Origin: Methanomicrobiales archaeon
GTDB taxonomy: Archaea; Halobacteriota; Methanomicrobia; Methanomicrobiales; Methanospirillaceae
NCBI GenBank assembly: GCA_026394765.1
Contig: JAPKXQ010000081.1
Coordinates: 1 to 55,698 of the forward strand
Reading direction: 5' to 3'
Length of the DNA stretch: 55,698 nucleotides
The translations under genes were made by a program, and so were the position numbers. The notes beneath the pieces are model-generated. The model did not search any database. It had not been told where the DNA came from and saw nothing but the letters and a program-made list of their open reading frames with translations. Below, in pieces: positions 1-7,215 of the stretch. How positions within the stretch are numbered: the stretch's first letter is position 1; each line of letters starts with the position of its first letter.

Positions 1-1308
1 GCATATCCTGAGTATCTCCTCTGGCGCCCCCTTAGATATCAGGATATGCTCAGTTCCCTGACTGACGGCAATGGAAAGACGTCGTCTAACAAAATCAAAT
101 GGGATCTCATCGATCTTTTGGAAATCTCCCGGTTCCATCTGGTGGTGGGCAATGACCGCTTCATCAAGAGGGTTTTTGATCCCTGAATGAAAGTAGCTGT
201 TCAGGTAGGCATAGTACAGGACCTTGTCGCTGACTTTGCCGTCAGGGCCCAGGTATTCGATGAGGGCGATCCGATTTTCAGTCAGGGTCCCGGTCTTGTC
301 GGTACAGAGCACGTCCATGCTCCCGAAATTCTGGACCGACTCAGGGTGCTTGACGATCGCCCCCTTCTCTGATATGGCAATCGCTCCTTTAGATAGGTTT
401 AAGGAGAGGATCATCGGCAGGAGTTCCGGGGTCATCCCGACAGCAAGGGCAACTGAGAAGAGCAGCGACTCCAGGGCACCATGCCGGAACAATGCATTGA
501 CAAAGAATACAAAGATCACCAGGACGAAGATGAACCGGGACATCAGGTAGCTGAACTGCTTCAGGCCCTTCTCAAATTCTGTCTCCTCTGGTCGTTCCAC
601 CAGGGTCCTGGCAATCCTGCCAAACTCTGTCGCCATACCGGTCCGGGTGACGACCGCGGTGGCCATGCCGCTCACCACCGATGTACCCATAAAGACATAA
701 TTTCCTGCTTCGGTGACCGGTGTTTCCGGTGGATCTGGTTTTGCGTGTTTTTCGATGGGAAAAGGTTCACCTGTCAGGGCTGATTGGTTGAGGTACAAAT
801 CCCGTTCTGACAGCACCCGGGCGTCGGCAGGAACAATATCCCCCGCAGAGAGCGAGATGATATCTCCGGGAACCAGGTCACGAAGGGGGAGGTCGTGTGA
901 TTTGCCTCCCCGGGTCACCGTTGCATGAGTGATAATTTTCTGCCTGAGCAGATCAGCAGCATCTTCAGCCAGATGTTCCTGGTAGAAATCCAGGGTTACG
1001 CTGGCAACTATGATGATAATGATGATGGTCGCAGATGAGATATCCCCTACGAATATAGATATTATCGCCGCAAAAAGGAGGATGAGCACGAGAATATTTT
1101 TGAAATGGGCTAGAAATTGGATTATGACTGACTTTTTCCTCGCACTGGAGATATCATTAGGGCCGTAGCGTTCCAGGCGTTTCTGTGCCTCTTCCGGGGT
1201 CAGCCCTTCTGTGGAAGTCTGCAGGACAGAGAAGATCTCTTCAGTAGAAAGGCTTGAGAAGTTTATTTTGCTCTGCTCTTCATGAGTATTGGTATCCCTC
1301 ACTCCCAT
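1..1308 (-). CDS. mgtA: Magnesium-translocating P-type ATPase (MgtA type), C-terminus beyond the window
   Basis: Integral-membrane P-type ATPase that would move Mg2+ at the cost of ATP. The first 436 codons are visible and the frame is still open at base 1. An N-terminal cation-ATPase segment is followed by hydrophobic helices, then the actuator loop with ALTGEPFPIEK (the usual TGES reads TGEP). Next comes the helix motif GMTPELLPMI, characteristic of the MgtA/MgtB (P3B) group, and the phosphorylation motif DKTGTLT with Asp at about residue 337. The ATG at 1306-1308 fits the family N-terminus; no ATG lies upstream in frame for some 70 bases. Substrate is inferred from the P3B-like motif; other divalent cations cannot be excluded. 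It is separated from the next intact gene by a decayed region. Confidence 0.85.
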   Translation of the reverse strand, partial: MGVRDTNTHEEQSKINFSSLSTEEIFSVLQTSTEGLTPEEAQKRLERYGPNDISSARKKSVIIQFLAHFKNILVLILLFAAIISIFVGDISSATIIIIIIVASVTLDFYQEHLAEDAADLLRQKIITHATVTRGGKSHDLPLRDLVPGDIISLSAGDIVPADARVLSERDLYLNQSALTGEPFPIEKHAKPDPPETPVTEAGNYVFMGTSVVSGMATAVVTRTGMATEFGRIARTLVERPEETEFEKGLKQFSYLMSRFIFVLVIFVFFVNALFRHGALESLLFSVALAVGMTPELLPMILSLNLSKGAIAISEKGAIVKHPESVQNFGSMDVLCTDKTGTLTENRIALIEYLGPDGKVSDKVLYYAYLNSYFHSGIKNPLDEAVIAHHQMEPGDFQKIDEIPFDFVRRRLSIAVSQGTEHILISKGAPEEILRIC

Positions 1309-1840
1309 AACCTGTCCTGGCGTCTTGTATGAGTGGTTGTTGGTGCAGATGATTATGGTTTGCAGGCCTACCGGAAACGAAAAAGTCAAGGAGCATGGTG
1401 TAAGGAGCGGGGTGAGGTTTAGCCGTCGGCAGGTGTGAACAAGGAAGACAGGAGGGTCATCTTGCCGCAGACAACCGCAAAAAACAGGCCCGAAATATAC
1501 ACGGATCCTGTTGGAGGAGAAACTGATGAATAGATCAGGAGAGTATGTGGAGAGTCGGTTTTTGCTCTATTATGGTGGGGTCTACAAAAAAATCCGATAA
1601 CAATCCCATTAATTACAAATATAATGGTGCACTGGATTGCGGAGAAAAGAATGGTGCTTCTCGCTATGAGACGAATGGGCCTGATCCTGCCGAATGGAAA
1701 AATCAGCATAGGTATCCTGGGTATAACCCAGGGACCAGGTCTTTAGATGAGCGCCGCCCCAGTCCCAGGAGAACATCATTATGGTTCCCTGTCTCATTGG
1801 AGAAGAACTATCAGGGGGATGCCGGGAACTATTCTAGTAT
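1309..1840. other. Intergenic stretch without a convincing gene
   Basis: About 530 bases between the ATPase start and the broken pentapeptide gene. A minus-strand open frame at 1419-1709 (96 codons) encodes two hydrophobic stretches (around residues 17-42 and 62-85) and could be a remnant of a small membrane protein. It has no recognisable family, no clear ribosome binding site, and neighbouring frames look equally plausible. I treat the stretch as degraded accessory DNA. Confidence 0.4.
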
Positions 1841-2384
1841 ATGGACAGTGCAGCATCCAGGGCCCTGATCGAGCAGGGTGTCGAGGCTTGGAACACCTGG
1901 AGAGAGAAGAACCCGCAGGAGGATCTGGACCTGACTGGGGCGGTCCTCATACAAAGGGACCTTCGTAGGATCAACCTTGATCGCGTCTATGCGATAAGCC
2001 CGATATTTGTGGGGTGCATCATGGCAAAGGCGAGTTTTAATGGCGCATATTTTCGTGATGGGGACTTTAATGGTGCAGACCTCGGCGGACTGGACTTCCT
2101 GAACAACTACACTGGTAGATGTGGACTTCCGGTATGCAAACCTTCTCGGATCCAATTTTTAGGGGGCGAAGCTAACCTGTGTGGATTTCCAGTCATCAGT
2201 CCTAATTGGAGCAGACTTCTCATTGGCTGTCTTTACAGGGTGCAACCTAGCTGGGGCGAATATCCGGGGTGCAAATTTCAGGAAGGCAAAACTTCATGCA
2301 GACATGAGCTTTCTTGACCTCTCTGTCGCATTTTTTGATGGAGCAGACCTTTCTGGTGCGATTATGTTCCAGACTCGGCGGTGA
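1841..2384 (+). pseudogene. Pentapeptide-repeat protein, disrupted by a frameshift and an in-frame TAG
   Basis: The protein was a stack of A(D/N)LXX-type pentapeptide repeats, which fold into a right-handed quadrilateral beta-helix. The first frame starts at ATG 1841 and gives repeats such as ASFNGAYFRDGDFNGADLGG. Around 2105-2116 the repeat pattern jumps to another frame (VDVDFRYANLLGSNF), which meets TAG at 2160-2162. It then continues in the same frame with GAKLTCVDF, IGADFSLAVF, NLAGANIRGANF and GADLSGAIMF, and ends at TGA 2384. Beyond the stop a third frame still reads like protein (HGIYWIGFLGTDGRAIARPY), followed by a run of seven C that breaks the frame again near 2470. At least two, probably three or four, lesions make this a pseudogene. 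Target or partner unknown. Confidence 0.75.
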
Positions 2385-2599
2385 GACCGAGTACATGCAT
2401 CTTCATGGAATTTACTGGATCGGCTTTCTCGGGACTGATGGCAGGGCGATTGCCCGGCCCTATCATCCCCCCCTTTGTAAAGGAGACCTATAAGCGACCG
2501 GTCTATGATGCGACGGCACCCGCCAAATAGGCTCAACACTTCATCCGGGGGGAGAGGTGATGAGGTCTGCTACGGTCTTGCCCATGGGGTCTTTTGAGA

Positions 2600-2737
2600 T
2601 CAAGCTGAATATCCCCGGTTCTTCTTCGGCACCTTGGTGTTATACCCGTTGTCGATCATCCAGTGGAGGAACAGCTTGAGGGCCCGAATATAATCAGAAA
2701 ACTGTACTATGCTTGAATTGTTTCCCCCTCTTATGAT
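2600..2737 (-). pseudogene. Tyrosine recombinase/integrase remnant (N-terminal core-binding segment)
   Basis: A 46-codon open stretch on the minus strand, bounded by stops, contains VQFSDYIRALKLFLHWMIDN followed by GYNTKVPKKN. This pattern (a helix, then a Y..ALK.FL.W...NGY segment) is typical of the SAM-like N-terminal DNA-binding domain of phage-type/Xer tyrosine recombinases. There is no start codon, catalytic domain or active-site Arg/His/Tyr nearby, so it is only a fragment. It supports the view that 1309-2750 was once mobile-element-associated. Recognition rests on a short pattern, so the family call is tentative. Confidence 0.4.
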
Positions 2738-2901
2738 TCACATTGTAATTAATGCACGTCATTTCCTGGTACACAACCGGGACACCAGGGATCCGCAGAG
2801 GGTTCAATACAACGCCGCACTATTCGAAAGTAGATGAAAATCTGAATCTTTCGTCTCTCTCGCGGCGATATGATTATAAAGTATTCTGGAGAGTTTACAT
2901 C

Positions 2902-3315
2902 ATGGCATTAAAAGAGAATATCCTGAAGGTGATCGGTGGGCCTCACGTGGCAGCCGTCGCTACGATTGCGGGAGGACTGCCTGCAGTGCGGTTCATGGTG
3001 CTTGCTGGATTCGACGACATGACACTTGTTGGTGGGACGATGAAGATCTCACGAAAAGTGGACCAGCTGAAAAAAAATCCAGACGCGGCCATCTCCATCT
3101 GGTCAGGAAAAGAATTTTCAGACCCCTATGTTGTGATCCAGGCCAAAGGAAAAGTTCACGAAGATATTCCGACAAAGAAGAAGTACTGGAACCCTATGTT
3201 TGAGAAGTACTTCCAATCAGTTGATAACCCCGATTTCGTGGTCCTGGTATTCTCTGCAGAGGAGATCCTCTATATCGACCCCCCGACAATGGGCCAGGAG
3301 GTCTGGAAGAGATAA
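2902..3315 (+). CDS. Pyridoxamine 5'-phosphate oxidase-like, flavin-binding family protein
   Basis: A 137-residue cytosolic protein of the split-barrel flavin-binding fold (general stress protein 26 / PPOX-like). Features include an N-terminal helix with GGPHVAAVATIAGGLPAVRF, the strand-turn MVLAGFDDMTLVGGTMKISR, DAAISIW, and a C-terminal strand ending in EEILYIDPP. The frame is open from 2752, but the ATG at 2902 is preferred: it follows GGAGAG (2888-2893) by eight bases and gives the family's typical length. The upstream 50 residues look random. Substrate unknown; relatives reduce or bind flavins or F420. It stands alone next to the decayed region, with T-runs downstream. Confidence 0.75.
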   Translation: MALKENILKVIGGPHVAAVATIAGGLPAVRFMVLAGFDDMTLVGGTMKISRKVDQLKKNPDAAISIWSGKEFSDPYVVIQAKGKVHEDIPTKKKYWNPMFEKYFQSVDNPDFVVLVFSAEEILYIDPPTMGQEVWKR

Positions 3316-3389
3316 CCAATATCATGGTTTTTTCATCCCGGCTGCTCACGTCATGGGACGTAAGTAGTACTTAAATGAGACTTTGCCCC

Positions 3390-3396
3390 TTTTTTT
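3390..3396 (+). terminator. T-run terminator candidate
   Basis: Seven T after CCCC lie about 75 bases downstream of the flavin-binding protein's stop; a T6 run at 3328-3333 is a second candidate. Archaeal transcription commonly ends at such T-runs. No stem is evident. Confidence 0.35.
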
Positions 3397-3462
3397 GAGG
3401 AGAATTGACGACACAGTTTGCGAAGTGGCCTTGCTTTTATCTGTCCCCCGGGGGACGCTAAT

Positions 3463-4086
3463 CTATCTCCGCTCCACCCTGACACGCCCCTTATCAGAGG
3501 TGAGGACAAAACCATTCCTGGTGAGAAACGCACTGCTCTCCCCGGCCCCATGGATCAGCAGCTCGACCAGGTCATCATCCTCATCAATATCGGTGTGGAG
3601 GCGGAATGAATCGAGAACCTCGCATGAGAGCCCGAACTCTCTTGCGATCGCGAGGTGCTTTAAGAAACTCGCTCCATAATAGTCAGTTCGAAATTTCCTG
3701 CAGTCTTTTAAGAAAATAACGTTCGTCCCGCCTCCACGCCCAGGGCAGATTGCGATATCCGCATGGGTCTGGGTCGCCAGAAGGACTGCCTCGCGAGTTG
3801 CAAGAGGGAGGTCAGCCATGATAATAAGGAGTGGCCCCGAATGGAGGGCGAGATAATGGTTCAGCGCCTCGGACAAGCCCTCTGTGCAGGTGATAACCGG
3901 CATTGGACCAAAGGAGAACTGGTGGGTTGAGAGGACAGAAGGAGTGCACCCCGCGGCAGTAACTGCAGCCACCACATCGGTGAGCATGCCGCAGGCCAGA
4001 TCTTCCCGCTCCTGTTGTGAGAGCAGGCCGGAAAGACGCGTCTTAGGGTTTTTCGGCTTAAAAGGGATTATGGCCCTGACCTTCAT
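3463..4086 (-). CDS. cofC: 2-phospho-L-lactate guanylyltransferase (F420 biosynthesis)
   Basis: Activates 2-phospho-L-lactate (or phosphoenolpyruvate) with GTP to the dinucleotide that is joined to Fo to build coenzyme F420. About 207 residues. The N-terminal nucleotidyltransferase signature is IPFKPKNPKTRLSGLLSQQE, followed by PLLIIMADLPL, the family's metal/substrate loop, and ICPGRGGGTNVIFL and FRTDYYGASFLKHL. ATG at 4086 is chosen because it places IPFKP six residues in, as usual for CofC; ATGs at 4095 and 4116 are in frame. It is transcribed divergently from cofG only about 75 bases away, so two F420 genes share an intergenic region. Confidence 0.9.
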   Translation of the reverse strand: MKVRAIIPFKPKNPKTRLSGLLSQQEREDLACGMLTDVVAAVTAAGCTPSVLSTHQFSFGPMPVITCTEGLSEALNHYLALHSGPLLIIMADLPLATREAVLLATQTHADIAICPGRGGGTNVIFLKDCRKFRTDYYGASFLKHLAIAREFGLSCEVLDSFRLHTDIDEDDDLVELLIHGAGESSAFLTRNGFVLTSDKGRVRVERR

Positions 4087-4161
4087 CGACTTCATCTGTT
4101 GCACGGAGTATCTCAATAAATAGATCTATTCCCGGGTGTGTGACTTGGGTTTTCCTGTGGC

Positions 4162-5916
4162 ATGGTGAGGATTCATCTTCCAGTTAAGAGTACAGTACCT
4201 TTTGATACAATGCCGCGGGCCCTCACCTTCTCCAGGAACGTATTTTTACCCCTCACCACTGTCTGCCGGAACCGCTGCCACTACTGCGGGTACAAGACCC
4301 CGGTTTTTGAGGGGTGTCTCATGGTTCCTGACCAGGTGAGAGAGATCCTCAGAGCGGGTGCAGCGACAGGGTGCACCGAGGCACTCTTCACCTTCGGAGA
4401 ACGACCAGGTCTTGTAGAAGGCTTTACTGACCACCTTGCGCGGATTGGTTATAGTGACCTCCTCACCTACACGTATGACCTCTGCCGGGAAGCAATAGAC
4501 CTTGGCCTTCTCCCCCACCTCAATGCCGGTGTACTGACGTACGACGAGATGGCGTGGCTCGCGGAAGTGAACGCAAGCATGGGCCTGATGCTTGAGACGA
4601 CTGCTCTCGTGAGGGCCCACGAGGGGTCACCCGGAAAGGACCCCGGGGTGCGGGTCGCGATGATCGAGGATGCCGGGCGGTTGCAGATCCCTTTTACGAC
4701 CGGCATCCTACTTGGGATCGGTGAGACCATGGAAGATCGGGTCGCATCCCTTCACACCATCCGGGACCTCCACGCCCGGTTCGGCCATATCCAGGAGGTG
4801 ATCATCCAGAACTTCTGCCCCAAACCCGGGACACTGATGGCAGACATTCCGGGAGTGAGCAATGAGGAGATCTGTCTTACAGTCAGATGCGCCCGTGAGA
4901 TCCTTCCCAGGGAGGTCGCAGTCCAGGTCCCCCCCAACCTCCTCGATGCTGCCAGGGTGATAGCCTGTGGTGCCGACGACTTAGGGGGCATCTCGCCTGT
5001 CACTGACGACTACATCAACCCTGAGCACCCATGGCCCTCTTTCGATCAGATCCGCGCTATCAGGGGGGACGCTACCCTCGTCGAGCGCCTCTGCATATAC
5101 CCCAGGTTCATTGCCATGCGGTGGTACCACCCCGCGCTGGAACCCCTTATTACGCGGCTGGACCAAGATCTCATGGTGAGGAACCGGATGCCGGTGAGTG
5201 GGCCAGCACGCTACTGCGGAAAGGCGAAGTCGCTCTTTCCCTCTGAACGCCATGGAGAACTCCTCGTTCTCTTCCGAGATGAGATCACGGCATTCGACGG
5301 GGGAAAGTCTGACACTTTAAAGGGTAAGGGGTCCTGGAACGCCAAAGTATCGGCGTTCTTCTTCCGACTACTGGAGGAGCGTGGGATCCGCACTCATTTC
5401 ATCGGTATGGAGGACGACGTGACGATGCGGGTCCGCGAACTGGCAATGATCCCCCTCGAGGTGATAGTCAGGAATATCGCAGCGGGATCGATGGTAAGGA
5501 ACTATCCGATCGCCGAGGGGACGCCCCTTGACCCTCCTGTAATTGTTATCGACTATAAGGACGATTCCCGCCATGACCCTATGATCAATGACGAGTTGAT
5601 CATCGCGCTTCGTATCTTGAATCCTGCTGAACTGGCGACTGTCAAATCTTATGCCCTCGCAGTGAATGAGGTACTGCGGGACTACCTCCTCTCAAGGGGA
5701 ATCGACCTCGTTGACTTTAAGCTTGAGTTCGGGAGAGCAGACGGGCAGGTCCTGGTGGGAGATGAGATAAGTATGGACTCTATGCGGTTGTGGGACCGCA
5801 CGACCCGGGAATCCCTTGACAAGGATGTGTACCGGTTCTCCAAGGGGGACGTAATGGAAGTATACGCTTCAGTTGCGGCGAGGATCCTTGGATGTGGGGG
5901 GGCGCATGAGATTTAA
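4162..5916 (+). CDS. cofG-purC: Fused FO synthase subunit 1 (CofG) and SAICAR synthetase (PurC)
   Basis: A single uninterrupted 584-codon frame. Residues 1 to about 340 are CofG, the radical-SAM subunit that helps form the deazaflavin Fo: cluster motif CRNRCHYCGY (Cys 35, 39, 42), FTFGERPG, LHTIRDLHARFGHIQEVIIQ and DDLGGISPVTDDYINPEHPW. Residues 343-584 are a complete PurC, which condenses CAIR with aspartate: YCGKAKSLF, ITAFDGGKSDTLKGKGSWN, IPLEVIVRNIAAGSM, LVDFKLEFG and DEISMDSMRLWD. The internal ATG at 5188 is preceded by GGTGAGG (5175-5181) at six bases, so a separate PurC may also be made. An in-frame ATG at 4210 is an alternative upstream start. It leads a purC-purS-purQ operon. The fusion is unusual; a lost stop codon or a real fused enzyme are both possible. 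Confidence 0.9.
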   Translation: MVRIHLPVKSTVPFDTMPRALTFSRNVFLPLTTVCRNRCHYCGYKTPVFEGCLMVPDQVREILRAGAATGCTEALFTFGERPGLVEGFTDHLARIGYSDLLTYTYDLCREAIDLGLLPHLNAGVLTYDEMAWLAEVNASMGLMLETTALVRAHEGSPGKDPGVRVAMIEDAGRLQIPFTTGILLGIGETMEDRVASLHTIRDLHARFGHIQEVIIQNFCPKPGTLMADIPGVSNEEICLTVRCAREILPREVAVQVPPNLLDAARVIACGADDLGGISPVTDDYINPEHPWPSFDQIRAIRGDATLVERLCIYPRFIAMRWYHPALEPLITRLDQDLMVRNRMPVSGPARYCGKAKSLFPSERHGELLVLFRDEITAFDGGKSDTLKGKGSWNAKVSAFFFRLLEERGIRTHFIGMEDDVTMRVRELAMIPLEVIVRNIAAGSMVRNYPIAEGTPLDPPVIVIDYKDDSRHDPMINDELIIALRILNPAELATVKSYALAVNEVLRDYLLSRGIDLVDFKLEFGRADGQVLVGDEISMDSMRLWDRTTRESLDKDVYRFSKGDVMEVYASVAARILGCGGAHEI

Positions 5917-6151
5917 TATCAGGATCACGGTCTCTCTCAAAGAGGGGATGCTCGACCCTGAGGCCCGTGCCATCCAGGGAGCGCTCAAGAACCTGGGATT
6001 TGAGACCACTGCCCTTTCAACCTCCCGACTCTTTCATATCTCTTTGGAAGCTTTGGACCGTGAGCAGGCCGAGACCCTCGGGCTTCAGATGTGCGAACGG
6101 CTTTTAGCAAACCCCATCATTCACCGGTACTCAGTCGAGGTACTGCAATGA
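5906..6151 (+). CDS. purS: Phosphoribosylformylglycinamidine synthase subunit PurS
   Basis: Small 81-residue subunit that holds PurQ and PurL together in FGAM synthase, step four of purine synthesis. It shows the family start MRFNIRITVSLKEGMLDPEA, then IQGALKNLGF and the closing IIHRYSVEVL. ATG 5906 is chosen over the longer open frame from 5873 because PurS proteins begin at this strand. It overlaps the end of the CofG-PurC frame by 11 bases and its stop overlaps the purQ start (ATGA), indicating translational coupling. A run of seven G (5896-5902) lies just before the start. Confidence 0.93.
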   Translation: MRFNIRITVSLKEGMLDPEARAIQGALKNLGFETTALSTSRLFHISLEALDREQAETLGLQMCERLLANPIIHRYSVEVLQ

Positions 6152-6840
6152 GGTTTGCAGTAGTCCAGTTCGGTGGGAGCAACTGTGACCGGGACGTCGC
6201 CCATGTGATTGCAGATATCTGTGGTGTAGATTGCGACCTCGTGTGGTACAAGGACCGGCTGCAGAGGAAGTACGACGCCATCGTCCTGCCTGGGGGCTTT
6301 TCATATGGTGATTACCTCAGGGCAGGCGCGATTGCCGCAAGGACTCCGGTGATGGACGAGGTGGTACGGCATGCTCAGGAGGGTGGCCTTGTCCTTGGCA
6401 TATGCAATGGTGCCCAGATCTGTGCTGAGCGGGGGCTCGTCCCCGGGACGTTCACCATGAACGCCTATCCCAAGTTCATCTGTAGATGGGTCTATATCCG
6501 TATAGAGAACGCGATGACTCCTTTTACGAACCGCTTTAAGAATGGGGAGGTTATCCGGATCCCTATTGCCCACCGTGAGGGACGGTATGTTCCAGATCAG
6601 GCCGCGGGGGGAGTTAGTGACAACCAGGTGGTCTTTCGCTTCTGCAGCAGGGACGGAGCGGTCATTGATGAGTACAACCCAAACGGCTCGTTCCAAAATA
6701 TCACGGGTGTGCTCGGTGGTCATAGAAACGTCCTTGCGATGATGCCCCATCCTGAACGGGCATCAGATGAGGTGCTGGGGTCAGTGGACGGGAGGAGGAT
6801 CTTCTCTTCTATGGTCCAAGCCATCGGGGAGAGGGCCTGA
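6148..6840 (+). CDS. purQ: Phosphoribosylformylglycinamidine synthase subunit PurQ (glutaminase)
   Basis: Class I glutamine amidotransferase that supplies ammonia to PurL for FGAM formation; cytosolic. About 230 residues starting MRFAVVQFGGSNCDRD. It contains LPGGFSYGDYLRAGAIAA, the nucleophile elbow GICNGAQ with Cys86, NPNGSFQNITGV, and the MPHPERA segment with the catalytic His near the C-terminus. ATG 6148 overlaps the purS stop. PurL is not in the window. The next gene follows 24 bases downstream and may be co-transcribed. Confidence 0.95.
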   Translation: MRFAVVQFGGSNCDRDVAHVIADICGVDCDLVWYKDRLQRKYDAIVLPGGFSYGDYLRAGAIAARTPVMDEVVRHAQEGGLVLGICNGAQICAERGLVPGTFTMNAYPKFICRWVYIRIENAMTPFTNRFKNGEVIRIPIAHREGRYVPDQAAGGVSDNQVVFRFCSRDGAVIDEYNPNGSFQNITGVLGGHRNVLAMMPHPERASDEVLGSVDGRRIFSSMVQAIGERA

Positions 6841-6864
6841 CCTCTATTTTCCAGGGGAGTTACA

Positions 6865-7188
6865 ATGGTAAAAGATAGTGCAAAAACCAGTTCAGTTGAA
6901 GAGGACGGGATCTTTGATGAGATCCTGACATGGGCTGAGGCCTATGCCAGGGAGAACGGGTGGCGTCTGAACCCTGAACTTAAAAAACTCGAGGTCGTGA
7001 TCCGGGGACTCGCACGGAACCAGAGGAGGTACGGCCTTAGGTACTGTCCCTGCCGGCTCAGGTCCGGGGACGCAGTGGCAGACCGCGAGATCGTCTGCCC
7101 TTGCATCTTTCACGAAGGAGAGATCGCCCGCGACGGGTCCTGCCACTGTAACCTCTTTTTCAGCCTAAAGACCCCTGAATCGGTCTGA
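6865..7188 (+). CDS. Ferredoxin:thioredoxin reductase catalytic (beta) subunit-like protein
   Basis: Iron-sulfur/disulfide protein expected to pass electrons from ferredoxin to a thioredoxin-like partner. 107 residues with the family's three Cys-x-Cys motifs: CPC at 61-63, CPC at 78-80 and CHC at 93-95, in the context YCPCR, IVCPC.FHEGEI and CHCNLF. In the plant enzyme these residues ligate a [4Fe-4S] cluster beside a redox disulfide; the spacing here is longer between the second and third motif. No variable (alpha) subunit is seen nearby, as is common in archaea. It lies behind purQ on the same strand and converges on gltX. The physiological partner is not shown by context. Confidence 0.85.
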   Translation: MVKDSAKTSSVEEDGIFDEILTWAEAYARENGWRLNPELKKLEVVIRGLARNQRRYGLRYCPCRLRSGDAVADREIVCPCIFHEGEIARDGSCHCNLFFSLKTPESV

Positions 7189-7215
7189 AGAGGTGCCAGA
7201 GAAAATAGGGTGGTC

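Noticed and set aside
1419-1709. Minus-strand 96-codon ORF with two hydrophobic stretches.
   Set aside because: No recognised family, no convincing ribosome binding site, and competing frames look equally random; not called as a gene.
2160-2162. In-frame TAG in the pentapeptide gene could encode pyrrolysine.
   Set aside because: The same gene has frameshifts on both sides, the residue at this spot in repeats is variable, and no pylT/pylS is in view. Decay is simpler.
6091-6147. Longer purQ frame starting at 6091.
   Set aside because: It would overlap purS deeply; the ATG at 6148 matches the family start and the ATGA junction.
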